Source: Thalassococcus_A lentus (GTDB lineage: Bacteria; Pseudomonadota; Alphaproteobacteria; Rhodobacterales; Rhodobacteraceae). Taken from it: a stretch of DNA of 64,000 nt. The stretch spans positions 496,001 to 560,000 of the forward strand of contig NZ_JAQIOY010000002.1 of NCBI RefSeq assembly GCF_028023555.1, given 5' to 3'. Made by a program: the position numbers and the translations under genes. Below are positions 49,090 through 58,479 of the stretch, one piece after another; within the stretch, counting starts at the first letter, position 1, and the number at the start of each line of letters is the position of its first letter. Under the pieces are notes generated by a model that had not been told where the DNA came from, ran no database searches, and was given only the letters and a program-made list of their open reading frames with translations.

Positions 49090-51983
49090 TCAGCAGCCAC
49101 CCGCTTGGGATTGAGCATCGGTCCGAGATAACGCCCTGTATGGGAACGCTCGACCTCGGCAACCTGTTCAGGTGTGCCCTCGGCAACAATTTCGCCGCCT
49201 CCATCACCGCCTTCCGGGCCGATGTCGATGATCCAGTCCGCAGTCTTGATCACATCAAGATTGTGTTCGATCACGATCACCGTGTTCCCGCCCTCGACCA
49301 GTTCGTGCAGAACCTCGAGCAATTTTCGCACGTCTTCGAAATGCAGGCCGGTCGTGGGTTCATCAAGGATATAGAGCGTACGCCCCGTTGAACGCTTGGC
49401 CAGTTCCTTGGACAGCTTCACCCGCTGGGCCTCACCACCAGACAGCGTGGTGGCTTGCTGGCCGACCTTGATATAGCCAAGCCCGACACGCATCAGCGCA
49501 TCCATCTTTTCCCGGATGCTCGGAACCGCCTTGAAGAACTCTTGTGCATCTTCAACAGTCATATCAAGAACGTCGGCTATGCTCTTGCCTTTAAACTTGA
49601 TTTCCAGAGTCTCACGGTTGTAGCGCGCGCCTTTGCAGGTCTCGCATTCGACATATACATCCGGCAAGAAGTGCATCTCGATCTTGATGACACCGTCCCC
49701 CTGACAGGCCTCACAGCGCCCGCCTTTGACGTTGAAAGAGAACCGTCCCGGCTTGTAGCCACGCGCCTTGGCCTCGGGCAATCCGGCGAACCAATCGCGG
49801 ATCGGCGTAAAGGCCCCGGTGTATGTCGCTGGGTTGGAGCGCGGCGTGCGGCCAATGGGACGCTGGTCGATGTCGATGACCTTGTCGAGATGTTCGAGCC
49901 CCTTGATCGTCTCGCAGGGCGCAGGCGTCTGGCGTGCGCCGTTCAGCGCCATCGAGGCCGTCTTAAACAACGTCTCGATCGTCAGAGTGGACTTCCCGCC
50001 CCCCGAAACACCCGTCACGCAAACAAATTTACCCAGCGGGAATTCAGCCGTCACGTTCTTGAGATTGTTCCCGGTCGCCTTGACGACCTTTAGCTTTTTC
50101 TTGTTGCCCTTGCGCCGTTCAGCGGGCACCGCCACTTCCCGCCCGCCGGACAAATACTGACCCGTCAGACTGGCAGGATCCGACGCAACCTGATCCGGAG
50201 TGCCTTGCGATACCACTTGTCCGCCGTGCACACCCGCGCCCGGGCCAATATCAAAGACATAGTCAGCCTCGCGGATGGCTTCTTCGTCATGTTCAACCAC
50301 GATCACGGTATTGCCCTGATCGCGCAGGTTCTTAAGCGTGGTAATCAGCCGGTCATTGTCGCGCTGGTGCAGTCCGATGCTCGGCTCGTCCAGCACATAA
50401 AGAACCCCCGTCAGGCCAGAACCAATCTGGCTGGCAAGTCGAATGCGCTGGGATTCACCGCCCGACAACGTGCCCGCATTTCGGCTCAGGGTCAGATACT
50501 CAAGTCCGACATTGTTCAAAAAGCCGAGCCGTTCGCGAATTTCCTTGAGGATCGCCCGGGCGATTTCGTTTTTCTGATCCGTGAGGTTGTCCGGTACGGT
50601 CTGGCACCAGTCAAAAGCCTGCCGGATCGACATCTGGACCACCTGCCCCACGTGCAGCAGGCTGTCCTTGTCTTTGGCTGAGCCGATCTTCACCGCCAGA
50701 GCTTCTTCGCGCAGACGGTAACCGCCACAGGTTCCGCAGGACCGATTGTTCTGGTAACGCTCGAATTCTTCGCGGATCCAGTTGCTGTCTGTTTCGCGGT
50801 AGCGGCGCTCCATATTCGGGATCACGCCTTCGAAGGCGCGGCTGACCTGATAGACCCGCCCGCCTTCGTCATACCGGAACTGGATCTCTTCTTCGCCGGA
50901 GCCATAAAGGAAAACCTGCTGCACGTGCGCTGGCAGGTCTTTCCAGCGGGCGTTCTTGTCGAACTCGTAATGCTTCGCGATGGCTTCGATGGTTTGCAGG
51001 AAATACGGGCTCTTGCCCTTACGCCAAGGCGCCAGCGCTCCATCAGAAATCTTGAGCGTCTGATCCGGCACGACCAGCCGTTCATCAAAGAACAACTCAA
51101 CCCCCAGACCATCACAGTCAGGACACGCGCCAAAAGGCGCGTTGAAGGAAAACAGGCGCGGCTCAATTTCGGGAATCGTGAAACCGCTGACCGGACAGGC
51201 AAAGTTTTCGCTGAAAGTGATGCGCTCTGCGTCGGGCGTATTGCCGTCATCATCCGCGCGCGGCGCGGTTTCCAGAATCGCGATGCCATCCGCCAGATCG
51301 AGCGCAGTGCGGAAACTGTCAGCCAGACGGGTTTCCATCCCTTCGCGGACGACAATGCGATCTACGACAACGTCGATGTCGTGGCGGAATTTCTTGTCCA
51401 GTGTTGGCGGCGTGTCCAGATCGTAGAATTCGCCATCCACTTTAACGCGCTGGAAGCCTTGCTTGCGCAGTTCCAGAAATTCCTTGCGGTACTCACCCTT
51501 TCGATCCCGGATGATCGGCGCCAGAAGGTATCCCCGGGTTCCGTCTTCCATGGTCATCACACGGTCAACCATGTCCTGGACCTGCTGCGCCTCGATGGGC
51601 TGGCCGGTTGCAGGGCTGTAGGGCGTACCAACCCGCGCGAACAGCAGACGCATATAGTCATAAATCTCGGTCACCGTGCCAACGGTTGAGCGCGGGTTCT
51701 TGGAGGTGGTTTTCTGCTCGATTGAAATCGCCGGGCTGAGCCCCGCGATATGATCCACATCGGGTTTTTCCATCATATCGAGGAACTGCCGCGCATAGGC
51801 CGACAGCGATTCCACGTAGCGGCGCTGGCCTTCTGCGTAGATGGTATCAAAGGCCAGAGACGACTTGCCCGAACCGGACAAGCCGGTGATGACCACAAGC
51901 TGATCACGCGGAATATCCACGTCAATGCTCTTGAGGTTATGTTCACGCGCGCCGCGCACCTCGATCTGTTTCAACTCGGGCAT
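49086..51983 (-). CDS. uvrA: Excinuclease ABC subunit A
   Basis: Damage-recognition ATPase of nucleotide excision repair. ATG 51983 (MPELKQIEVRGAREHNLKSI) gives 965 residues and has GGGGGA upstream; a start 19 codons earlier lacks homologous sequence. Two ABC modules are intact: Walker A GLSGSGKSSLAF and GVSGGGKSTLTI, signatures LSGGESQRIRLA and LSGGEAQRVKLS, and zinc-finger cysteines (CPDCDG; CEACQGDG...CETCKG). A perfect LexA box lies 69 bases upstream. The patatin gene follows with a 4-base overlap. Confidence 0.98.
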   Translation of the reverse strand: MPELKQIEVRGAREHNLKSIDVDIPRDQLVVITGLSGSGKSSLAFDTIYAEGQRRYVESLSAYARQFLDMMEKPDVDHIAGLSPAISIEQKTTSKNPRSTVGTVTEIYDYMRLLFARVGTPYSPATGQPIEAQQVQDMVDRVMTMEDGTRGYLLAPIIRDRKGEYRKEFLELRKQGFQRVKVDGEFYDLDTPPTLDKKFRHDIDVVVDRIVVREGMETRLADSFRTALDLADGIAILETAPRADDDGNTPDAERITFSENFACPVSGFTIPEIEPRLFSFNAPFGACPDCDGLGVELFFDERLVVPDQTLKISDGALAPWRKGKSPYFLQTIEAIAKHYEFDKNARWKDLPAHVQQVFLYGSGEEEIQFRYDEGGRVYQVSRAFEGVIPNMERRYRETDSNWIREEFERYQNNRSCGTCGGYRLREEALAVKIGSAKDKDSLLHVGQVVQMSIRQAFDWCQTVPDNLTDQKNEIARAILKEIRERLGFLNNVGLEYLTLSRNAGTLSGGESQRIRLASQIGSGLTGVLYVLDEPSIGLHQRDNDRLITTLKNLRDQGNTVIVVEHDEEAIREADYVFDIGPGAGVHGGQVVSQGTPDQVASDPASLTGQYLSGGREVAVPAERRKGNKKKLKVVKATGNNLKNVTAEFPLGKFVCVTGVSGGGKSTLTIETLFKTASMALNGARQTPAPCETIKGLEHLDKVIDIDQRPIGRTPRSNPATYTGAFTPIRDWFAGLPEAKARGYKPGRFSFNVKGGRCEACQGDGVIKIEMHFLPDVYVECETCKGARYNRETLEIKFKGKSIADVLDMTVEDAQEFFKAVPSIREKMDALMRVGLGYIKVGQQATTLSGGEAQRVKLSKELAKRSTGRTLYILDEPTTGLHFEDVRKLLEVLHELVEGGNTVIVIEHNLDVIKTADWIIDIGPEGGDGGGEIVAEGTPEQVAEVERSHTGRYLGPMLNPKRVAAE

Positions 51984-52051
51984 TGAGTCCCCCAAAACTG
52001 GTTCAGACACACAGATAGGCCATCCCGTCTTCCGCGCCAACAGAAATATGT

Positions 52052-52066
52052 GAACGAAATATGAAC
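52052..52066 (-). promoter_or_regulatory. LexA (SOS) box upstream of uvrA
   Basis: GAACGAAATATGAAC, a perfect GAAC-N7-GAAC LexA box, 69-83 bases upstream of the uvrA ATG and about 92 bases upstream of the divergent VWA gene. uvrA is a classical SOS gene, which supports the match. Confidence 0.88.
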
Positions 52067-52157
52067 ATACGAGGTCTGCAGGGCAGGTTTTCCACGCCTT
52101 GCCCGGGCTTTCAGCCTCTGATTGGATGGCACTGCACAGAAGATAACGGAGTAAGCC

Positions 52158-53345
52158 ATGAAGACCGCCTTGCCTCTTGTCGCAGCCGCCTTCCTTTCAG
52201 TTCAACCTGCCTGCCTGTTGGCCGAACAAACCGTTCTGGTGCTGGATGGGTCGGGGTCCATGTGGGGGCAAATCGACGGTGAGGCAAAGATCAGCATCGC
52301 ACGCGACGTGATTGGTGCATTGCTTGACGACCTATCCCAAGACCGGGCGCTTGGACTGACGGCCTATGGGCACCGACGCGAGGGCGATTGCAATGACATT
52401 GAAACGCTGGTCACGCCCGGCCCTGATACCCGGGCTGCAATCGCCGCCGCGGTTGCAACCATCACACCACGGGGCAAAACCCCCATGTCCGCCGCAGTGA
52501 CCGAAGCTGCTCGCGCCCTGCGCCACACCGATGAAAAGGCGACGGTTATATTGATTTCGGACGGGTTGGAAACCTGCGAGGCGGATCCTTGCGCTGTCGC
52601 GGCCGAGCTTGAGGCCTCAGGTGTTGATTTCACTGCGCATGTGGTCGGCTTTGACATCTCGGATCCACTGGCTCTGGAGCAGCTACAGTGTATCGCATCC
52701 AAGACCGGCGGAACCTATCAGTCCGCACGCGACGCGGACGAGCTGGGAAAGGCTTTGCGCGATGTGGCCGTCACCCCACAAGAGCCACCCGCCGCGCCCG
52801 AGCCACAGGCCCCGCCTGTCGTTCTGAACGCGCCCGACAAAGTTCCGGCCGGAACGATCATCGATGTCGGCGTGACCGGCGACATCCGGGACACCGACTT
52901 TGTCGCCATCGTTCCCGCAGGTGCCGAGGCTGCCACAGCCGAGATCTACGTGACCATGGCGCTTGGGAGCCCTGCACGCATTCAGACCCCGACTGCCCCC
53001 GGAGCATACCGGCTCCTCTATCTGCAAAACGGTCAGGATGGCCGCGTACTGGCTGAAACCACGCTGACACTCACAGAAGCGGGCCCTGCGCTGAACGCAC
53101 CGGACAGCGCCGCCGCCGGCTCGCAGATCGAGGTCAGCTGGAGCGGTCCGGGAACAGAGTGGGATTTTCTGACAATCGCACGGCCAGACGCTGGCGGCGG
53201 CTACGAAACGGCATCGGACTATCTGGCAACCGGCGGCAACCCGATCGCCATAACAATGCCCTCGGCACCGGGAACCTACGAGCTGCGATACATCTACGGC
53301 GAAAACCGCGAAATTCTTGTGAAACGGACAATTTCAGCCAACTGA
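52158..53345 (+). CDS. Secreted VWA-domain protein
   Basis: 395 residues. A signal peptide (1-22, MKTALPLVAAAFLSVQPACL) precedes a von Willebrand A domain with the MIDAS loop DGSGSMWG from D30, plus T and D ligands in GKTPMSAA and ISDGLETC. This subgroup, with four or more cysteines, is common in alphaproteobacteria. A proline-rich linker (about 210-225) leads to two similar beta modules (about 225-310 and 315-395), each ending in a PGAYRLLYL or PGTYELRYIYG strand. It is periplasmic or surface-exposed with unknown ligand. It shares the upstream region with uvrA, so LexA could influence it. A bidirectional terminator follows. Confidence 0.87.
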   Translation: MKTALPLVAAAFLSVQPACLLAEQTVLVLDGSGSMWGQIDGEAKISIARDVIGALLDDLSQDRALGLTAYGHRREGDCNDIETLVTPGPDTRAAIAAAVATITPRGKTPMSAAVTEAARALRHTDEKATVILISDGLETCEADPCAVAAELEASGVDFTAHVVGFDISDPLALEQLQCIASKTGGTYQSARDADELGKALRDVAVTPQEPPAAPEPQAPPVVLNAPDKVPAGTIIDVGVTGDIRDTDFVAIVPAGAEAATAEIYVTMALGSPARIQTPTAPGAYRLLYLQNGQDGRVLAETTLTLTEAGPALNAPDSAAAGSQIEVSWSGPGTEWDFLTIARPDAGGGYETASDYLATGGNPIAITMPSAPGTYELRYIYGENREILVKRTISAN

Positions 53346-53351
53346 CCATAC

Positions 53352-53382
53352 AAAAAGGCCCGGGAACGAGCCCCGGGCCTTT
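53352..53382. terminator. Bidirectional terminator VWA / aglK
   Basis: AGGCCCGGG (53356-53364) pairs with CCCGGGCCT (53372-53380) around 7 bases, with AAAAA on the left and TT on the right. It lies between the convergent VWA and aglK genes and can end transcription from both sides. Confidence 0.85.
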
Positions 53383-53400
53383 CATGCACTCAGTACCCGC

Positions 53401-54489
53401 TCAACGATAAAGCAACGAAGTCCCATTTGCGAAAAGATGCACCTTGTCCGGGCTGGCGGTCAGTTTGACCGACGTCCCACGCACATCCCGGTGAATGCCG
53501 GGCAACTTGCCGATCACCGCATCCTCGCCGCCCTGCTTTTCGAAATAGAGCAGCGTGACCTCACCCAACGCTTCGGTGATCTCGACCTTGCCGTCAAAGA
53601 TTGCCTCGCCGTCGGTCGACACGAAGTCTTCGGGCCGCACACCGACATTAACCTTTAGGCCCATGTCCGCCTCGGTGGTCGGGTAATCCGAAACCGCCGT
53701 TCCGCCACCGGCCATTTTGACCGTGGTTTGCGCACCTGTGCCGACGACCTCACCGGGCAGCAGATTCATCGAAGGCGAGCCAATGAACTGGGCCACGAAT
53801 TCGCTGTTGGGCTTTTCGTAAAGCTCAAGCGGCGTGCCGACCTGTGCAATGCCTTTGTTGGCCAGAACCACGATCCGGCTGGCCAGTGTCATCGCCTCGA
53901 CCTGATCGTGCGTTACGTAGATCATGGTGCGATCGGGCATCTGTTCCTTGAGTTGCGCAATCTCGATCCGCGTGGCGACACGCAGCGCCGCATCGAGGTT
54001 GGAGAGCGGCTCATCAAACAGATAGACCTTTGGATCGCGCACCAAAGACCGCCCAATGGCGACCCGCTGACGCTGGCCGCCGGACAGCGCCTTAGGAAGT
54101 CGATCAAGATACTGATCCAACTGCAAAATCCGCGCAGCTTTGTTGACCGCTTCGTCGATTTCGGATGCACTTTTCTTGGCCAGTTTCAGAGCAAAGCTCA
54201 TGTTCTCGCGTACGGTCATATGCGGATAAAGCGCGTAGGACTGGAAAACCATGGCAATACCGCGCTGCGCGGGCGGCACGTCATTCACCAATTGGCCGTC
54301 GATTTCCAGCGTCCCGCCGGTGATCTTTTCAAGACCGGCGATCATGCGCAGCAAGGTGGATTTGCCGCAACCGGACGGTCCAACAAAGACGATCAACTCA
54401 CCCTGTTCGATATCGAGGTTGATGTTCTTGAGCACATCGACTGTGCCACCATATGTTTTCGCAACATCGGTCAGTTTTAAAGTGGCCAT
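53401..54489 (-). CDS. aglK: Alpha-glucoside ABC transporter ATPase AglK
   Basis: 362-residue ATPase of the UgpC/MalK type that powers alpha-glucoside uptake. Walker A GPSGCGKST near 36, signature LSGGQRQRVAIGRSL, Walker B VYLFDEPLSNLDA and the switch HDQ are intact. A C-terminal TOBE-type regulatory domain follows (about 240-362). ATG 54489 (MATLKLTDVAKTYGG) has GGGGGA upstream; longer frames are unsupported. It is the last gene of the minus-strand operon aglE-F-G-A-K, 17 bases after aglA. Confidence 0.94.
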   Translation of the reverse strand: MATLKLTDVAKTYGGTVDVLKNINLDIEQGELIVFVGPSGCGKSTLLRMIAGLEKITGGTLEIDGQLVNDVPPAQRGIAMVFQSYALYPHMTVRENMSFALKLAKKSASEIDEAVNKAARILQLDQYLDRLPKALSGGQRQRVAIGRSLVRDPKVYLFDEPLSNLDAALRVATRIEIAQLKEQMPDRTMIYVTHDQVEAMTLASRIVVLANKGIAQVGTPLELYEKPNSEFVAQFIGSPSMNLLPGEVVGTGAQTTVKMAGGGTAVSDYPTTEADMGLKVNVGVRPEDFVSTDGEAIFDGKVEITEALGEVTLLYFEKQGGEDAVIGKLPGIHRDVRGTSVKLTASPDKVHLFANGTSLLYR

Positions 54490-54506
54490 ATCCGTCCCCC
54501 CTGTTT

Positions 54507-56171
54507 TCAGTTCTTTTCGGCCAGCAAGGCAAGCGCAGGCTGCCATGGGCCGAGATGAAGCTTGCCGTCCGGCGCTGCCGCCGTGCTGCCGAGTTCCTGA
54601 CCGATCTGCAGCCAAGCCCCTTTGGGCATTTCCATAACCGCCGGCTCGGCACTCAGATTGATGGCAACGAAAATCTTTTCGCCTTCGTGCTCGCGCATGA
54701 AATGCACGATGCTGCCGGTGTTGCGAACATCGCTGTGCTCACCTTTGACCAACGCCTTATGCGCGTGGCGGAAGGCGATAGCTTTGCGATAATGATGGAG
54801 CAATGCACCGGGATCTTGTTCCTGCGCGGCGGCGGCGCGGTTCAGATGGTCATGGCTGACCGGCAACCATGGCTGCCCTTCTGAAAACCCGCCGTTTTGA
54901 TTGTTCTTTTCCCAAACCATCGGGGTCCGGCAGCCATCGCGACCCTTGTATTCTGGCCAGAATTCAATGCCATAGGGGTCCTGCAGGTCCTCAAATGCCA
55001 CGTCGGCCTCGGGCAGCCCCAACTCTTCGCCCTGATAAAGACAGGCCGAGCCACGCAAACACAAGATCAAGGTGGCATAGGCACGCTGCGCCGCGGGGCC
55101 AAGGTTCCAGCGCGACGGATGGCGCGTTACATCGTGGTTCGAAAAGGCCCAGCAAGCCCAGCCATCGGTGGCCACCTCGTCCACGCGCTCCAGCACATCG
55201 ACCACGCGGTCGGCGGTTGGTTTGGTCTTGGACAGGAACTCAAAGCTGTAACACATCTGAACCTTGTCATCGCCCGACGTGTATTCGCCCATGATCTCAA
55301 GACCGCGCTGCGCATCGCCCACTTCGCCCACCGCCGCCGCCGCCGGATATTCCTCCAGCACCGCACGGAACCGGCGCAGAAATTCGAGGTTCTCCGGGCG
55401 GTTCTTGGAATACAGGTGTTCCTGATGATTGTAGGGGTTCACCGAAGGCGCGATGGTGTCATCGCGGCGTTCTGGTGCCAGTGCCGGATTAGAGCGCAAC
55501 TGCTGGTCGTGAACATAGAAGTTGATGGTATCGAGCCGAAAGCCATCGACACCCCGATCCAGCCAGAACCGGACCACATCCAGCAAGGCATCCTGCACCT
55601 GCGGTTCGTGGAAGTTCAGATCCGGCTGCGACGTCAGGAAATTGTGCAGGTAATACTGCTCGCGTCGCGCGTCCCACTGCCATGCAGAGCCGCCAAAGAT
55701 CGACAACCAGTTGTTGGGCGGAGTGCCATCGGGTTGCGGGTCGGCCCAGACGTACCAGTTGGATTTGGCATTATCTCGGCTGGCTCGGCTTTCGGCAAAC
55801 CAGGCGTGCTGATCCGAGGTATGCGACAGCACCAGATCAATCATCACCCGCAGCCCGTGCTGATGTGCGCCTTCGATCAGCGCATCGAAATCAGCCAGCG
55901 AGCCAAACATCGGATCAACGTCGCAATAATCGCTGACGTCGTATCCAAAGTCTTTCATAGGCGACGTAAAGAACGGCGAAATCCAGATCGCATCCACTCC
56001 AAGCGAGGCGATATGCGGCAGGCGCTGAGTAATCCCGAGAAGATCGCCAATGCCGTCGCCGTTGCTGTCTTGAAAACTGCGCGGGTATATCTGGTAGATC
56101 ACCGCACCGCGCCACCAATCCTTGTCAGCCGTCAGAGTTGCAGGCATGTCAAAGTCCGCCTTTGCATTCAT
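54507..56171 (-). CDS. aglA: Alpha-glucosidase AglA (GH13)
   Basis: 554-residue cytoplasmic glycoside hydrolase family 13 enzyme that hydrolyses imported alpha-glucosides (sucrose, maltose, trehalose types) to glucose. The GH13 regions are visible: DLVLSHTSDQHAWF, GFRLDTINFY (nucleophile aspartate), AVGEVGDAQRG (acid/base glutamate) and FSNHDVTRHPSRW. AAGGA precedes ATG 56171. It lies between aglG (10-base gap) and aglK. Exact substrate range is not predictable, but the neighbours match the Sinorhizobium aglEFGAK system. Confidence 0.93.
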   Translation of the reverse strand: MNAKADFDMPATLTADKDWWRGAVIYQIYPRSFQDSNGDGIGDLLGITQRLPHIASLGVDAIWISPFFTSPMKDFGYDVSDYCDVDPMFGSLADFDALIEGAHQHGLRVMIDLVLSHTSDQHAWFAESRASRDNAKSNWYVWADPQPDGTPPNNWLSIFGGSAWQWDARREQYYLHNFLTSQPDLNFHEPQVQDALLDVVRFWLDRGVDGFRLDTINFYVHDQQLRSNPALAPERRDDTIAPSVNPYNHQEHLYSKNRPENLEFLRRFRAVLEEYPAAAAVGEVGDAQRGLEIMGEYTSGDDKVQMCYSFEFLSKTKPTADRVVDVLERVDEVATDGWACWAFSNHDVTRHPSRWNLGPAAQRAYATLILCLRGSACLYQGEELGLPEADVAFEDLQDPYGIEFWPEYKGRDGCRTPMVWEKNNQNGGFSEGQPWLPVSHDHLNRAAAAQEQDPGALLHHYRKAIAFRHAHKALVKGEHSDVRNTGSIVHFMREHEGEKIFVAINLSAEPAVMEMPKGAWLQIGQELGSTAAAPDGKLHLGPWQPALALLAEKN

Positions 56172-56181
56172 AGTCTTGTCC

Positions 56182-57336
56182 TTACTTCACCGAGCCGGCC
56201 AACAGACCGCGCACGAGGTATTTCTGCATCGCAAAGAAAACCACCAGGGGCACCGAGATCGACACAAAGGCCGCCGTTGCCAGGATTTCCCAATTGCCGC
56301 CGCGTGTGCCCAGCAATTCAACGATTTGGTTTGTCATTACGGTCGTCTGGCCACTGGCGTCGATCAGGAACACCTTGGCCACCAGCAGATCGTTCCATGT
56401 CCACAGGAACTGGAAGATCGCAAAGCTGGCCAGCGCCGGGAATGACAGCGGCAGGATGATCTTGGTAAAGATCTGAAAATCCGTCGCTCCGTCGACGCGC
56501 GCGTTTTCGATGATGTCGCGCGGCAGACCAACCATGTAGTTGCGCAGCAAATAGATCGCCAAGGGCAGTCCAAATCCCGTGTGCGCCATCCAGGTGCCCA
56601 GATAGCCTTTGCCGATTCCGATGCCCAAATGCAGCTTGAGCAACGGGATCAACGCCAGTTGCAGCGGCACCACAAGCAATGCGACCACGAATGCCACCAG
56701 CAGCGCCCTGCCCGGGAAATCCATCCAAGCCAGCGCATAGGCCGCAAAGGCGGCGATCACGATGGGAATGATGGTTGCGGGAATGGTCACGGTCAGCGTG
56801 TTGAAGAAGGCCTTGGCCATGCTGTCTTGGCTGTTGCCGGAAAACAAAACCTGCTCATAGTTCTCGAGCGTGAAATCCGGTGGCAATTCCGCATTGACAA
56901 AAATGCGGCTGCCGCGCCGACCGCTGAATTCCTCTTCGCTGGTCTGGCGATAGTCACCATTCTCCTGCACCGTCACCTTGGATCCATTGCGCAGCTCGGC
57001 CGTGTCACCCGGCTGAAACGCGCCAAGCTCTCGGGCCGAAATGCCCCATGTCCCGATTTTCGCCTGCGGGGCCTCTGCTTCGTCGAACAGGTTTCCTTCG
57101 ATCACGTAGAGCGCGCCATCCTGAACCTGATCTGCAGGCGCCCCGGCCCGCAGGGTCAGGTTCTGTTCAGACGTGGTCAGCGATTTCCACCATCCCGAGG
57201 CAGAAATCTGATCGGCTGTCCGAAACGAGCTTACAAACAGCCCTGCAGTCGGGAAAAGCCACAAGAGAACCAGCGCTACGACCGAGATGTGCACAGCCCA
57301 TGTGAGCGAGGATTTTGTTCCGGCGATATTGTCCAT
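56182..57336 (-). CDS. aglG: Alpha-glucoside ABC permease AglG
   Basis: 384-residue inner-membrane permease of the MalG type. A first helix (about 14-36) is followed by an unusually long periplasmic segment (about 40-165), typical of AglG and absent from most sugar permeases. The remaining helices include the EAA loop VGLPRDIIENARVDGATDFQIFTKIILPLSFPALA that contacts AglK. GGGAGGA precedes ATG 57336, 13 bases after aglF. It forms the channel with AglF. Confidence 0.94.
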   Translation of the reverse strand: MDNIAGTKSSLTWAVHISVVALVLLWLFPTAGLFVSSFRTADQISASGWWKSLTTSEQNLTLRAGAPADQVQDGALYVIEGNLFDEAEAPQAKIGTWGISARELGAFQPGDTAELRNGSKVTVQENGDYRQTSEEEFSGRRGSRIFVNAELPPDFTLENYEQVLFSGNSQDSMAKAFFNTLTVTIPATIIPIVIAAFAAYALAWMDFPGRALLVAFVVALLVVPLQLALIPLLKLHLGIGIGKGYLGTWMAHTGFGLPLAIYLLRNYMVGLPRDIIENARVDGATDFQIFTKIILPLSFPALASFAIFQFLWTWNDLLVAKVFLIDASGQTTVMTNQIVELLGTRGGNWEILATAAFVSISVPLVVFFAMQKYLVRGLLAGSVK

Positions 57337-57349
57337 GACGTATCCTCCC

Positions 57350-58369
57350 TCAGCGCATTTCTTTGCGCGCGTTGCGCACGTTCCAGATCAGGATGGGTGT
57401 CACCAGCAGCATGATCACCATGGCCGATGCACTTCCAACGCCCCAATCGCGCGAAACGAACAATTGCGTGTACATGTAATTGGCCAGAACCTGGGTGCCC
57501 CATTGGCCGTTGGTCATAGCAAAAACGATGTCGAAGACCTTCAGAACAACCAGCGTGATGGTGGTCCAGACCACGACGATCGTGCCCATGATCTGGGGCA
57601 TCTTGATCTTGAAGAAGATCTGGAACGGGTTCGCACCGTCCACGATGGCCGCTTCGATGGTTTCTTCGGGAATGCCGCGCAGGGCCGCCGACAGGATCAC
57701 CATGGCAAAACCTGTCTGGATCCACACCAGCACGATCATCAAAAAGAAGTTGTTCCAGAAAGGAACGGTGAGCAACTGAACCGGATCGTTGCCGGTCAGG
57801 CCAACATAGATGGCATTCACCACACCAATCTGGCTGGTGTCCGGTGGACGGGCATCATAGATCAGCTTCCAGATCACCGCCGCGCCGACGAATGAGATGG
57901 CCATCGGCATAAAGATCAATGACTTGGCGATATTTCCCCAGCTGATCCGATCGGTCAGCTGCGCCGCCAGAAGACCAAAGGCCGTCGACAAAGCCGGCAC
58001 AACGATCAGCCAGAACATGTTGTTGAACATGGCCTCCCAAAACTTGGGGTCTGATGACATCTGGGCGTAGTTTTTCAACCCGACAAATTCATAAACGGTC
58101 GTTCCGTCGGTTTGGGTCACGCGCTCTGTTAGCGACAGGCGGATGGTTTCGACGACCGGATAGGCAAGATACAAAGACAGGGCAAAAAGCGCCGGAAACA
58201 GAAACAGCCATGGCCGGATCAGATTGGCACGATTGATGTTTCGCCCCGCATTTGGCCCCTTGGCCGGAAACAGGACTTTATCGAGAAATTGGTTCGACAG
58301 CCAGAAGTAGCAAAGGCAGCCGCCCACGCCGATAACAATGGTCACAAGACCCGCAAATGCCGGATGCAT
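57350..58369 (-). CDS. aglF: Alpha-glucoside ABC permease AglF
   Basis: 339-residue MalF-type permease with about eight membrane helices. The coupling EAA loop is ALRGIPEETIEAAIVDGANPFQIFFKIKMPQIMGT. The first two helices flank a cytoplasmic stretch (KGPNAGRNINRANLIRPW) before the main permease domain. GGGGGAGGA precedes ATG 58369. It is separated from aglE by 110 bases that hold two stable hairpins, so its mRNA level is probably lower than that of aglE. Confidence 0.94.
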   Translation of the reverse strand: MHPAFAGLVTIVIGVGGCLCYFWLSNQFLDKVLFPAKGPNAGRNINRANLIRPWLFLFPALFALSLYLAYPVVETIRLSLTERVTQTDGTTVYEFVGLKNYAQMSSDPKFWEAMFNNMFWLIVVPALSTAFGLLAAQLTDRISWGNIAKSLIFMPMAISFVGAAVIWKLIYDARPPDTSQIGVVNAIYVGLTGNDPVQLLTVPFWNNFFLMIVLVWIQTGFAMVILSAALRGIPEETIEAAIVDGANPFQIFFKIKMPQIMGTIVVVWTTITLVVLKVFDIVFAMTNGQWGTQVLANYMYTQLFVSRDWGVGSASAMVIMLLVTPILIWNVRNARKEMR

Positions 58370-58400
58370 TACGTCCTCCCCCCGAAAATGGCTTGGAAAT

Positions 58401-58451
58401 ACCGGGGATTGTCCCGGTTCTTGGGTCTTTCCCGAACGCGCCGGGAAAGAC
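58401..58451 (-). other. Tandem intercistronic hairpins aglE/aglF
   Basis: GTCTTTCCCG (58425-58434) pairs perfectly with CGGGAAAGAC (58442-58451), and ACCGGG (58401-58406) with CCCGGT (58413-58418). Neither has a T tract. Hairpins at this position after a binding-protein gene usually protect the upstream mRNA from 3' decay and so raise binding protein over permease (known from malE-malF; inference here). Confidence 0.65.
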
Positions 58452-58479
58452 AGTCTTTTGAGGTGCGGTCAGCCAGCGC

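Noticed and set aside
54897..56459. 520-codon open frame antisense to aglA and aglG
   Set aside because: aglA has full GH13 motifs on the other strand; the antisense frame crosses two real genes and resembles nothing.
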